Assembly (NCBI GenBank): GCA_003695835.1
Contig: RFHN01000231.1
Location: 1-5,979, forward strand
Length of the DNA stretch: 5,979 nt
Reading direction: 5' to 3'
Source: Armatimonadota bacterium
GTDB taxonomy: Bacteria; Armatimonadota; Fimbriimonadia; Fimbriimonadales; ATM1
The notes under the pieces were generated by a model. The model worked only from the letters and a program-made list of their open reading frames with translations. It had not been told where the DNA came from and did not search any database. This document shows positions 1 to 5,369 of the stretch, in pieces (positions within the stretch are counted from its first letter, which is position 1; each line of letters begins with the position of its first letter). The position numbers and the translations under genes were made by a program.

Positions 1-1
1 G

Positions 2-388
2 TCCTGGGGCGCGGTCGGGCTCATCCTCGAAGTTACGCTCCGCGTCTTCCCCGCCGCCCGCCTGAGCGAGTCCATCTCTCCGGGAGCGCCGACCCCGCTC
101 ACCAGTCGGTACGCGGTGGTGCGCACGTTGCCGAGCGAGCTGGAATCGTACTTGTCGGCAAACGCAGCGTCCATCGAACGAGCGATGCGCTGTGAGACGA
201 CGGGGACAGCGTGGATTTCCCTGGCAGAGGGAGCGGAGATGCCGATTCCTTCTGAAGGTTGGATCATTCGTTCCCACTCCGAACAGAGCTTTCCGGTCTT
301 AGGTGGAAACGTGGACATCATGCATCGGATCAAGGACTCGCTGGACCCGCATCGGCTTTGGAATCCGGGGGTGTTTGGAGTCTTATGA
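2..388 (+). CDS. glcE: Glycolate oxidase FAD-binding subunit, C-terminal part (GlcE-like), 5' end outside window
   Basis: The reading frame is open from base 2 and ends at TGA 386-388, giving the last 128 residues of a longer protein. It begins with WGAVGLILEVTLRVFPAA, which matches the end of the FAD-binding (PCMH-type) domain of the GlcD/GlcE family, where a G-x-I-x-E-x-T-L-R-x-x-P pattern is typical. It finishes with IKDSLDPHRLWNPGVFG, the family's characteristic C-terminal 'LDP...NPG' motif. In the family, GlcE is an FAD subunit that works with GlcD and the iron-sulfur subunit GlcF to oxidise glycolate to glyoxylate at the membrane. The glcF start overlaps its stop, which favours glcE over glcD. 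The segment after the FAD motif (about 110 residues) seems shorter than in E. coli GlcE. The real start lies upstream of the window; the methionine-less N-terminal piece is simply cut by the edge. A lactate or other 2-hydroxyacid oxidase subunit is possible. Confidence 0.85.
   Translation, partial: SWGAVGLILEVTLRVFPAARLSESISPGAPTPLTSRYAVVRTLPSELESYLSANAASIERAMRCETTGTAWISLAEGAEMPIPSEGWIIRSHSEQSFPVLGGNVDIMHRIKDSLDPHRLWNPGVFGVL
377..380 (+). promoter_or_regulatory. Ribosome binding site of glcF inside the glcE 3' end
   Basis: GGAG lies 4 bases before the ATG at 385, within the last codons of glcE. Together with the ATGA overlap of stop and start (385-388) it suggests that glcF translation is coupled to glcE translation. 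It supports ATG 385 over the longer in-frame start at 259, which would add 42 residues with no family resemblance and overlap glcE deeply. Confidence 0.55.
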
Positions 389-1599
389 ATCCGAAGGTTG
401 CTGAAGAACGCGCGTTGAAGTGCATCCGCTGCGGCTTCTGCCTCGAGGACTGCCCTACCTATGTGTTGACCGGACTTGAGGCGGACTCTCCCCGCGGAAG
501 AATCTATCTGATCCGCGAGGCGATCGCCCAGGGCCAGTGGCGGGATGGAGCGCGCGAGCACTTAGACCGCTGCTTGGGTTGCCGAGCCTGCGAAACGGCT
601 TGTCCCTCCGGCGTGGAATACGGTTCGCTGCTCGAGTTCGCCCGCCAAAGACTTGTCTCGGACGAACCGCGCACCCGAGACACGATCGCGCGGCTCACCC
701 TTGGCATCCTCACGAAGCCGAGCCTGTTTGGCCCGATCGCTAAGTTCGCGAATGCGCTGGGGCTTCGTCGCCCGCCGTCCTGGGCGCAGCGCGCGCTCTT
801 TGGGGCGATCGGGGTGCCGCGTCTGCCAAGGCCGGAGAAGGCCCGTGGCGCTCGATCCGCGCGCGCAGAGGGAGGCTCAGGCGACCAGGTCTTGTTGCTC
901 GAAGGTTGTGTAATGGGCTCGCTGTTCCAACGAACGACGGAGGCGACGATCCGCCTGTTGGAGCGGCATGGCGCGTCGGTCCGGTTGATTCAGCGGCGCT
1001 GCTGCGGCGCCCTCGACTGGCACCAGGGCTTCGAAGACGACGCGCGTGCAATGGCGCGGGCGCTGATGGAGGTCTGCCAGGGGGACGCCCCGATTCTCAC
1101 GCATTCGGCGGGATGCGGAAGCGCGATGAAGGAGTATGCCGCCCTATTCGCAGAGGAACCCGAGTATGCGGAAAAGGCTCGCAAGTTCGCCTCGCGAGTG
1201 CGCGATGTCGTCGAGTGGATTCACGAACGTGGATACCGCCCGCCCGAGCAGCCCTTGGAGAAACGGGTGGCCTATCACGCCGCGTGCCACCTGGCGCATG
1301 CGCAGGGCATACGGAGTGAGCCGATCGAGCTGCTGCAGCAAGTGCCCGGAGTTCGGCTTGTCCCTCTGAAAGAGGCAGAGCGCTGCTGCGGAAGCGCGGG
1401 GATCTACAATCTTCTTGAGCCTCAAATGGCGCGACAACTGTTGGCGCGAAAGTGGTCCTTTGTGGAAGAAAGCGGGGCGGACGTGGTCGCGACCGGCAAT
1501 CCAGGTTGTTTGTCATGGATTCGAGAAGCGGCAGAGGAACGCGGCTCTGCGGTGCGGGTCGTGCACACGGTTGAAGTCCTGCTGGGCGAAGTCGAGTAG
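385..1599 (+). CDS. glcF: Glycolate oxidase iron-sulfur subunit GlcF
   Basis: The 404-residue product is close to the 407 residues of E. coli GlcF. The N-terminus carries two ferredoxin-type 4Fe-4S motifs: CIRCGFCLEDCP (Cys 13, 16, 19, 23) and CLGCRACETACP (Cys 63, 66, 69, 73). Two CCG (cysteine-rich) domains follow, as in GlcF, heterodisulfide reductase HdrB and LutA. The first has Cys 175, CCG 206-208 and Cys 244; the second has Cys 301, CCG 334-336 and Cys 375. All key cysteines are present. By family knowledge, it takes electrons from the FAD subunits and passes them to the respiratory chain at the cytoplasmic membrane. It overlaps glcE by 4 bases, so the two are surely cotranscribed. The region at residues 145-166, rich in Arg and Ala, looks like a flexible linker. 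The substrate could be another 2-hydroxyacid such as lactate; glycolate is favoured by the glcE-glcF pairing. Confidence 0.92.
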   Translation: MNPKVAEERALKCIRCGFCLEDCPTYVLTGLEADSPRGRIYLIREAIAQGQWRDGAREHLDRCLGCRACETACPSGVEYGSLLEFARQRLVSDEPRTRDTIARLTLGILTKPSLFGPIAKFANALGLRRPPSWAQRALFGAIGVPRLPRPEKARGARSARAEGGSGDQVLLLEGCVMGSLFQRTTEATIRLLERHGASVRLIQRRCCGALDWHQGFEDDARAMARALMEVCQGDAPILTHSAGCGSAMKEYAALFAEEPEYAEKARKFASRVRDVVEWIHERGYRPPEQPLEKRVAYHAACHLAHAQGIRSEPIELLQQVPGVRLVPLKEAERCCGSAGIYNLLEPQMARQLLARKWSFVEESGADVVATGNPGCLSWIREAAEERGSAVRVVHTVEVLLGEVE

Positions 1600-1620
1600 G
1601 TCTTAGACCTTCTGTTCTTG
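1595..1620. terminator. Possible bidirectional terminator between convergent glcF and ferredoxin gene
   Basis: AGGTC (1598-1602), TTA, GACCT (1606-1610) form a perfect 5-bp stem with a 3-base loop. The stem extends past a T:T mismatch by two further pairs (1595-1596 with 1612-1613). On the plus strand it is followed by a moderately T-rich run (TTCTGTTCTT). It sits exactly where the convergent genes meet and overlaps both stop codons, TAG 1597-1599 and, on the minus strand, TAA 1605-1603. The stem is short and the tail is not a clean T run, so termination activity is a guess. Confidence 0.35.
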
Positions 1621-1860
1621 GGCGAGTTTGCGCCCCATCTCTTCGTTCTTTTTGATGTATTCCGTCCACTCGGGCGGCACGTCGGTGTCCACGAAGATCG
1701 CGGTGACGGGGCACTCCGGCTCGCAAAGCCCGCAATCAATGCATTCGTCCGGGTTGATGTACAGCATGTCCTCGCCCTCGTAGATGCAATCCACGGGGCA
1801 GACTGTTACGCAAGACTTATCTTTTACGCCGATGCACGGCTCTGTAATCACGTAGGGCAT
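1603..1860 (-). CDS. fdxA: Seven-iron ferredoxin (3Fe-4S plus 4Fe-4S), FdxA type
   Basis: The product is an 85-residue small soluble electron carrier. Its start MPYVITEPCIG and the segments CPVDCIYEG and CIDCGLCEPECP are characteristic of 7Fe ferredoxins such as Azotobacter FdI and actinobacterial/Thermus FdxA. By analogy to FdI, Cys 9, 17 and 50 would bind the 3Fe-4S cluster, and Cys 21, 40, 43 and 46 the 4Fe-4S cluster. Position 12 is Val (CIGV) where a standard 8Fe ferredoxin has a cysteine, which supports a 3Fe rather than a 4Fe first cluster. An extra Cys 25 is present, as is common in this family. ATG at 1860 is chosen because homologues begin at this point; a longer frame from 1995 would add 45 residues running into gpsA. 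No Shine-Dalgarno is visible. It converges on glcF with only 3 bases between stops and diverges from gpsA. Its redox partner is unknown; Glc enzymes are only a positional suggestion. Confidence 0.93.
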   Translation of the reverse strand: MPYVITEPCIGVKDKSCVTVCPVDCIYEGEDMLYINPDECIDCGLCEPECPVTAIFVDTDVPPEWTEYIKKNEEMGRKLAQEQKV

Positions 1861-1918
1861 GTTGCGCCGCGGAATTCTACCCAAAGGGACGCTCGCCGTC
1901 CGGTATCCTAACCCCGCC
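1861..1918. promoter_or_regulatory. Divergent promoter region for ferredoxin gene and gpsA operon
   Basis: These 58 bases are the only non-coding DNA between the divergent starts at 1860 (minus) and 1919 (plus). On the minus strand TAGAAT (1879-1874) fits a -10 box and lies 13 bases before the ferredoxin ATG. On the plus strand TATCCT (1904-1909) fits a weak -10 box (TAnnnT) 9 bases before the gpsA GTG. Neither has a convincing -35 element or a Shine-Dalgarno before the gene. Transcripts begun from these boxes would have leaders of only a few bases, so near-leaderless expression of both genes is possible. The two boxes are my reading by eye. Confidence 0.4.
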
Positions 1919-2911
1919 GTGGAATCGGTTGTCGTCTTAGGAGCGGGAAGTTGGGGCACGGCTCTCTCTCTGCTGATTGCCAAGAAGGGATGCAAGGTCT
2001 TTCTGCGTGCGAGAAGCGAAGAGGCCGCGGCGCGCTTGGATGCCGCGCGGGAGAACCGCGACTACTTGCCCGGATTCCACCTCCCCGAAAACGTAGAACC
2101 CTGCTACGCGCTTCCGCGAGCGGCGGACCTCTGGCTCGTAGCCGTACCGAGCGACGCTGTGCGGGAGGTGGCGCCTCTGCTGCCCGATGAGTGCAGGGTG
2201 TTGATGACGGCCAAGGGGCTGGAGCGGAGCACAGGGCTCACCATGACGCAGGTGCTCTTGGAAGAACGCCCATCCGTGCATGTCGCTGTCATGAGCGGGC
2301 CTAACTTGGGGCTCGAGATCGTCCGGGGCGTGCCCACCGCAACCGTAGTCGCCTCCGAAGAGGAACGAATGGCGGAGTACGCGGCAGGAGCGTTGCGGTG
2401 CGAGAGCCTGCGCGTGTACACCAGCGCGGACGTCATGGGGGTGCAGATGGGAGGTGCTTTGAAGAACGTGCTGGCCGTGGGAGCCGGTATCAGCGACGGC
2501 CTGGGCTTCGGCGACAACACCAAGGCTTCGATGCTCGCGCGAGGCCTCCATGAGATGGCGGTTCTCGGTACGGCGTTGGGTGGGCGCGTCGAGACGTTCA
2601 TGGGTCTGAGCGGCGTCGGGGACCTCTTTGCAACAGCGGCGAGCCCCTTGAGTCGCAACTACCGGTTCGGTCGCCTTTTGGGCGAAGGGCGCACCACGGA
2701 GGAGGCGCTGAAGGCGGTCGGTCAGGTCGTGGAGGGCGTGCCGACGGCAGAGGCGGCGGTGGGGCTGGCCGAGAAACACGGCATCGAGGCGCCGCTGCTC
2801 ACGGTGATTCACCAAATCGTCCAAGGCCGGCTGGCGCCAAGAGAGGCAGTGTCTCTGCTCATGTCTCGCGCGCCGCGCTCGGAAGGGCTATGTGGCGAAA
2901 GTTCCAGGTAG
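1919..2911 (+). CDS. gpsA: Glycerol-3-phosphate dehydrogenase [NAD(P)+]
   Basis: This cytoplasmic enzyme reduces dihydroxyacetone phosphate to sn-glycerol 3-phosphate with NAD(P)H, the entry step of phospholipid synthesis. From GTG 1919 the product has 330 residues (E. coli GpsA has 339). The Rossmann motif GAGSWGTA is at residues 8-15. MTAKGLE (Lys 99), SGPNLGLEI (126-134), GGALKNV with the likely catalytic Lys 182, GFGDNTKA (196-203), SGVGDL (231-236) and SRNYRFG (245-251) all match the family in order. The family more often has SGPSFA at the third motif; here it is SGPNLG. GTG 1919 puts the Rossmann strand right at the N-terminus, as in homologues. The ATG at 1859 would add 20 unrelated residues, share the CATG at 1858-1861 with the ferredoxin start, and consume the only promoter space. 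It is the first gene of a run with ykgJ-like, mlaD, rplI and dnaB. Confidence 0.95.
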   Translation: MESVVVLGAGSWGTALSLLIAKKGCKVFLRARSEEAAARLDAARENRDYLPGFHLPENVEPCYALPRAADLWLVAVPSDAVREVAPLLPDECRVLMTAKGLERSTGLTMTQVLLEERPSVHVAVMSGPNLGLEIVRGVPTATVVASEEERMAEYAAGALRCESLRVYTSADVMGVQMGGALKNVLAVGAGISDGLGFGDNTKASMLARGLHEMAVLGTALGGRVETFMGLSGVGDLFATAASPLSRNYRFGRLLGEGRTTEEALKAVGQVVEGVPTAEAAVGLAEKHGIEAPLLTVIHQIVQGRLAPREAVSLLMSRAPRSEGLCGESSR

Positions 2912-2926
2912 CATAACCGGTAGCGC

Positions 2927-3313
2927 ATGTCCAACGTCCGCTTCTACGACTGCATGAACTGCCCTGCATGGTGCTGCACTTACCCGCGAATTCCGATCAC
3001 GAAGAGGGACCTGCGTCGCATCGCCCGACACTTCGACCTGAGCGAGGGTCAGGCGCGGCGGCGGTTCACCAAGAAGGGCGAAGAGCCTGGAGAGATCGTA
3101 CTCAAGCACCAGAAAGACGAATATTTCGGGAGCGCGTGCGTGTTTCTTGACGTCAAGAACCGTAGGTGCACGATCTACGAGGCGCGGCCGAACGCCTGCC
3201 GCGACTACCCGGGCACCGTACGCTGCGGATACTATGACTTCCTCATGGCGGAGCGGACGCGACAAGAGGACGAGAACCATGTCGCCACGACCGATCATCG
3301 CATCGTCGAGTAG
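2927..3313 (+). CDS. YkgJ-family cysteine-cluster protein (putative Zn/Fe-chelating domain)
   Basis: A 128-residue protein of the YkgJ/CxxCxxCC type (putative zinc- or iron-chelating domain, Pfam UPF0153/CxxCxxCC). Eight cysteines are seen: Cys 9, 12, 16 and 17 in the N-terminal CMNCPAWCC, then Cys 71, 81, 91 and 100. The motifs CTIYEARPNACRDYP (81-95) and RCGYYDF (99-105) are the conserved second half of the family, where the cysteines probably bind a metal ion. The N-terminal spacing is CxxC-x3-CC, one residue longer than the name-giving CxxCxxCC. No signal peptide or membrane segment is visible, so it is presumably cytoplasmic. The middle is rich in Arg and Lys (residues 26-63). The biological role of this family is not established. 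It lies 15 bases after gpsA and 36 before mlaD, so it is probably cotranscribed with them. No strong Shine-Dalgarno precedes the ATG. Confidence 0.82.
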   Translation: MSNVRFYDCMNCPAWCCTYPRIPITKRDLRRIARHFDLSEGQARRRFTKKGEEPGEIVLKHQKDEYFGSACVFLDVKNRRCTIYEARPNACRDYPGTVRCGYYDFLMAERTRQEDENHVATTDHRIVE

Positions 3314-3333
3314 GAATTCAAGGACAGAAACGC

Positions 3334-3344
3334 GGAAGAGGAGG
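3334..3344 (+). promoter_or_regulatory. Strong ribosome binding site of mlaD-like gene
   Basis: The purine run GGAAGAGGAGG ends 5 bases before ATG 3350. It is the clearest Shine-Dalgarno in the window and fixes the start of the MCE protein. It lies in the largest gap (36 bases) of the downstream gene run, and may give this gene its own translation rate. Confidence 0.75.
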
Positions 3345-3349
3345 CCGAA

Positions 3350-4750
3350 ATGGAATCTGCTTGGAAGGTTGGACTGATCGTCGTCGTCGCTGTTGGGTTG
3401 GTGATCGCCGGCTTTCAAATGGTGGGCGAGCGCCTGTTCGCCGAGCCGGTTGACATCTACTTTGCGGAAGGGCCGGACGTCGCCGGGATTCAGCCTGGCG
3501 CGGCTGTCAGCGTAGCCGGCGTGGTCATCGGGCGCGTTCAAGACGTTCGGCTCAGCGACGTGGGGCTGGCGCGGTTGACTCTGGCGGTGCGCAAAGGCAC
3601 TCGATTGCCAGCCGGATCCTACGTCGAGATCCCGTCGAGCCTAATCAGCATTGGGGAGCAGAGAGTTGCAATCGTCCCGCCGGAAGGCGGCGCCTCTTCC
3701 CTGCTGTCTCCGGGCGCGGTGATGAAGATCCAAAAGGAGACCTCGTTGGCTGATGTGCTGAAGGGCAGTCAGGACACGATCAAGGAACTTAACCAAACGC
3801 TTGCGGCCACTCGAGAGCTACTCGGGGACGAGGAGCTGAAGCAGGGTCTCAAGAACGTACTCAACTCCACCGACAAGACGATCCAGACCGCCGGCGGGCT
3901 AATGGCGGAGGTTCAGGGCGTCGTGCGAGAGAATCGCACGACGGTGAAAGAGACTCTCCGCGAGGCTGCGGTCGCCGTAGTCTCGCTGAAGGAAGGCATC
4001 CAAGCCGTCAACTCCCTGCTCGCCGACCCGCGCGTCCAGGCGGATACGCGCGACATGATCCAAACCCTCTCGCAAACCGCGAAGCGGGCGGATGAGCTGG
4101 TCGCGAACCTTAACGCGCTCGTTACGGACCCGGAGCTCCGCACCGCAATCGACAACACGCTCGTCAACACGGAGAAGATCTCCAAGACGGGGGTGGGCAT
4201 CGCAGAGGACGTGAAGCAGATGACGGCGGACGGGAAGGTCGTGAGTGCGAAGGCGATCGAGGTTGCCGAGAAGGCGAGCCAGATTGCCGACGAAGCCAAG
4301 ACGCTGCTCGAGAAGCTGAATGAGTTCGTCGAGCGTCTGCCTTCGGACCTCAAGCTGCCGCGTCCCTTCTTCAGCCTGGAATCCGGGTTCAACGGCGATC
4401 GGGAGGAGTTTCAAACCGACCTACTCGTGGGTTATCCGCTTCGGCCGGGAGCCACACTCTACGGCGGCGTGTACGACCTTACGGAGACGAATCGCCTCAC
4501 CCTGCAATATGGCCAGGAGTATCCTAATCTGACGCTCCGATACGGGATCTTCGCGTCGAAGGCGGGGGTTGGGGTAGACTACCGCCCTTGGAACTGGCTG
4601 GGTCTGACCGGCAACGTGTTCGACCCGAACGATCTCCAGTTTGACTTTCGCGCTCGCTTCCTGCTCGGCCGCGACGCGTACGGCTGGGCTGGGATCAACG
4701 ACCTGTTCGGAAGGAATGAGCCGATTGTCGGATTCGGTGTGAAGAGGTAG
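3350..4750 (+). CDS. mlaD: Elongated MlaD/MCE-domain lipid transport protein with C-terminal beta-strand domain
   Basis: A 466-residue protein. Residues 1-6 are followed by a hydrophobic helix (about 7-24), an inner-membrane anchor with the rest in the periplasm. One MCE domain follows (about 33-128), with the family pattern VDIYFAEGPDVAGIQPGAAV, then VxVxGxVIGRVxDV and a closing PGAVMKI. Residues 130-335 are polar, Ala/Leu/Thr-rich and helical, with about four 34-residue repeats. Residues 336-466 hold about ten short strands with alternating hydrophobic and polar residues and many Tyr, Trp and Phe, ending in VGFGVKR, like an outer-membrane barrel segment. MlaD proteins form hexamers that carry phospholipids between membranes together with MlaE and MlaF. 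E. coli MlaD has only about 183 residues and no such tail; Veillonella parvula has an elongated MlaD with a predicted outer-membrane barrel. ATP-binding and permease partners are not in the window. The MCE call is firm; the barrel is inferred. Confidence 0.88.
   Translation: MESAWKVGLIVVVAVGLVIAGFQMVGERLFAEPVDIYFAEGPDVAGIQPGAAVSVAGVVIGRVQDVRLSDVGLARLTLAVRKGTRLPAGSYVEIPSSLISIGEQRVAIVPPEGGASSLLSPGAVMKIQKETSLADVLKGSQDTIKELNQTLAATRELLGDEELKQGLKNVLNSTDKTIQTAGGLMAEVQGVVRENRTTVKETLREAAVAVVSLKEGIQAVNSLLADPRVQADTRDMIQTLSQTAKRADELVANLNALVTDPELRTAIDNTLVNTEKISKTGVGIAEDVKQMTADGKVVSAKAIEVAEKASQIADEAKTLLEKLNEFVERLPSDLKLPRPFFSLESGFNGDREEFQTDLLVGYPLRPGATLYGGVYDLTETNRLTLQYGQEYPNLTLRYGIFASKAGVGVDYRPWNWLGLTGNVFDPNDLQFDFRARFLLGRDAYGWAGINDLFGRNEPIVGFGVKR
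3818..4219 (+). repeat. Four degenerate 34-residue repeats coded within mlaD stalk
   Basis: In residues 157-290 of the MlaD-like protein the pattern 'L-(L/V)-x-D-(P/E)-E-L ... T-x-K ... L-x-A-x-(V/L)' recurs at residues 157, 191 (most divergent), 223 and 257, that is at intervals of 34, 32 and 34. Examples of the unit starts are LLGDEELKQ, LLADPRVQAD and LVTDPELRTA. The DNA itself is not obviously repeated, so this is an old protein-level duplication. It presumably builds a helical stalk across the periplasm. Confidence 0.55.
4355..4747 (+). other. Putative outer-membrane beta-strand domain of MlaD-like protein
   Basis: It codes residues 336-466. Segments such as TDLLVGYPL, ATLYGGVYDL, NRLTLQYGQ, LTLRYGIF, AGVGVDYRPW, LGLTGNVF, LQFDFRARFLL and AYGWAGIND alternate apolar and polar residues, with short turns holding Gly, Asn, Asp and Pro. 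The composition changes sharply from the Ala/Lys/Glu-rich helical stalk before it. About ten strands would suit a small membrane barrel or a share of a larger one. This is a pattern judgement, not a structure prediction. Confidence 0.55.
4742..4747 (+). promoter_or_regulatory. Ribosome binding site of rplI overlapping mlaD end
   Basis: AAGAGG lies 8 bases before the rplI ATG at 4756 and is formed by the last codons of the mlaD-like gene (Lys-Arg). Since only 5 bases separate the two genes, rplI is likely coupled to mlaD in transcription and perhaps in translation. Confidence 0.6.
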
Positions 4751-4755
4751 CAGAA

Positions 4756-5361
4756 ATGAAGGTGATTCTGAGGCAGACGATTGCAAAGGTCGGCAAGTCC
4801 GGCCAAGTGGCGAATGTTGCGGACGGTTTTGCGCGCAACTTCCTCTTCCCTCGCGGCTTGGCGGTGCCTGCCACGCGGGCGAACCTCGCCCAGCTGGAGA
4901 AGGAGCAGGCTGCCGTCGAGGCGGAGGCCGCCAAGACCTTGGATCAAGCCAAAGCAAAGGCGGAGAAGATTGATGGAAAGACCATCCGCCTGACCGGCAA
5001 GACGGCTCCCGGGCAGACGAAACTGTTCGGCTCCATCACGACCGCAGACATTGCGGAAGCGATTCAGAACGACTTCGGCGTGGAGGTCGAGCGTCATCAG
5101 GTTGCCCTGCTGCACCCCATCCGCAGGCTGGGCGTGTACGAGATCTTGATTGACCTCCATCGCCAAGTGGACGCTCACATCCGGCTCGAAGTGGCGGATG
5201 AGCACGGTTGGCTGGGCCTCCCGCAAACGGCTGAACAGGGAGCGAAAGACGAAACCGGCGAGGAATCGGCTCAAGAGACCCTCGAAGCGGAGGCCGAGGC
5301 GACGGTCGAGGCTTCCGCAGATCAGCCCGAGGAAGGAACCAAGGCTTCTGACGGCGAATAA
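4756..5361 (+). CDS. rplI: 50S ribosomal protein L9 with acidic C-terminal extension
   Basis: Residues 1-50 match the N-terminal rRNA-binding domain of L9: MKVILRQ, the GKSGQVANVADGFARNFLFP signature (13-32) and GLAVPAT (34-40). A long Ala/Glu/Lys-rich helix (41-72) leads to the C-terminal domain, which contains KTIRLTGK, LFGSITTADIAEAI (90-103) and HPIRRLGVYEI (120-130). Normal L9 has about 148 residues and ends close to residue 150 here. This protein goes on to 201 with a tail of low complexity: residues 159-201 contain about 15 Asp or Glu and only two Lys. The family protein binds 23S rRNA at the base of the L1 stalk and helps keep the reading frame and fidelity. The start is supported by AAGAGG 8 bases upstream. 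It lies 5 bases after mlaD and 8 before dnaB; the rplI-dnaB order is common in bacteria, whereas a preceding rpsR is missing here. Confidence 0.95.
   Translation: MKVILRQTIAKVGKSGQVANVADGFARNFLFPRGLAVPATRANLAQLEKEQAAVEAEAAKTLDQAKAKAEKIDGKTIRLTGKTAPGQTKLFGSITTADIAEAIQNDFGVEVERHQVALLHPIRRLGVYEILIDLHRQVDAHIRLEVADEHGWLGLPQTAEQGAKDETGEESAQETLEAEAEATVEASADQPEEGTKASDGE
5221..5358 (+). other. Acidic low-complexity tail of L9
   Basis: It codes residues 156-201 of L9, rich in Glu, Ala, Asp, Thr and Ser, with no predicted fold that I can see. GAGG/GCGGAGGC-like codon repeats (for Glu-Ala) are visible around 5287-5312, which suggests growth by slippage. It is likely disordered and exposed on the ribosome surface. 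Confidence 0.6.
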
Positions 5362-5369
5362 CGGGAAGT

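Noticed and set aside
259..384. Upstream ATG 259 as start of glcF, giving 446 residues
   Set aside because: The extra 42 residues lie in another frame of the conserved glcE end and resemble no GlcF. ATG 385 has a GGAG, the ATGA overlap and a family-like N-terminus.
1097..1735. Minus-strand open frame (212 residues) across glcF and the ferredoxin gene
   Set aside because: It overlaps two convincing genes in the wrong frame, is Arg/Pro-rich and shows no domain.
1859..1918. ATG 1859 as start of gpsA
   Set aside because: The 20 extra residues precede the Rossmann strand without family support and the ATG shares its bases with the ferredoxin ATG. GTG 1919 fits homologue length.
1861..1995. N-terminal extension of the ferredoxin from an ATG at 1995 (minus strand)
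   Set aside because: It would run over the gpsA N-terminus and add 45 residues not found in 7Fe ferredoxins, which start at MPYVITEPC.
1937..2824. Long minus-strand open frame (295 residues) across gpsA
   Set aside because: It lies wholly opposite a well-conserved gene. The product is rich in His, Arg and Gln, typical of an antisense frame in GC-rich DNA, and has no recognisable motif.
2888..3541. Minus-strand open frame (217 residues) across the ykgJ-like gene and the mlaD start
   Set aside because: It covers the strong ribosome binding site and conserved cysteine motifs of the real genes and has no family features.
3899..4414. Two minus-strand open frames opposite the mlaD stalk (171 and 159 residues)
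   Set aside because: They mirror the Ala/Leu/Glu-rich repeats on the coding strand. Ser/Arg- or Leu/Arg-rich products without start signals are expected by chance here.
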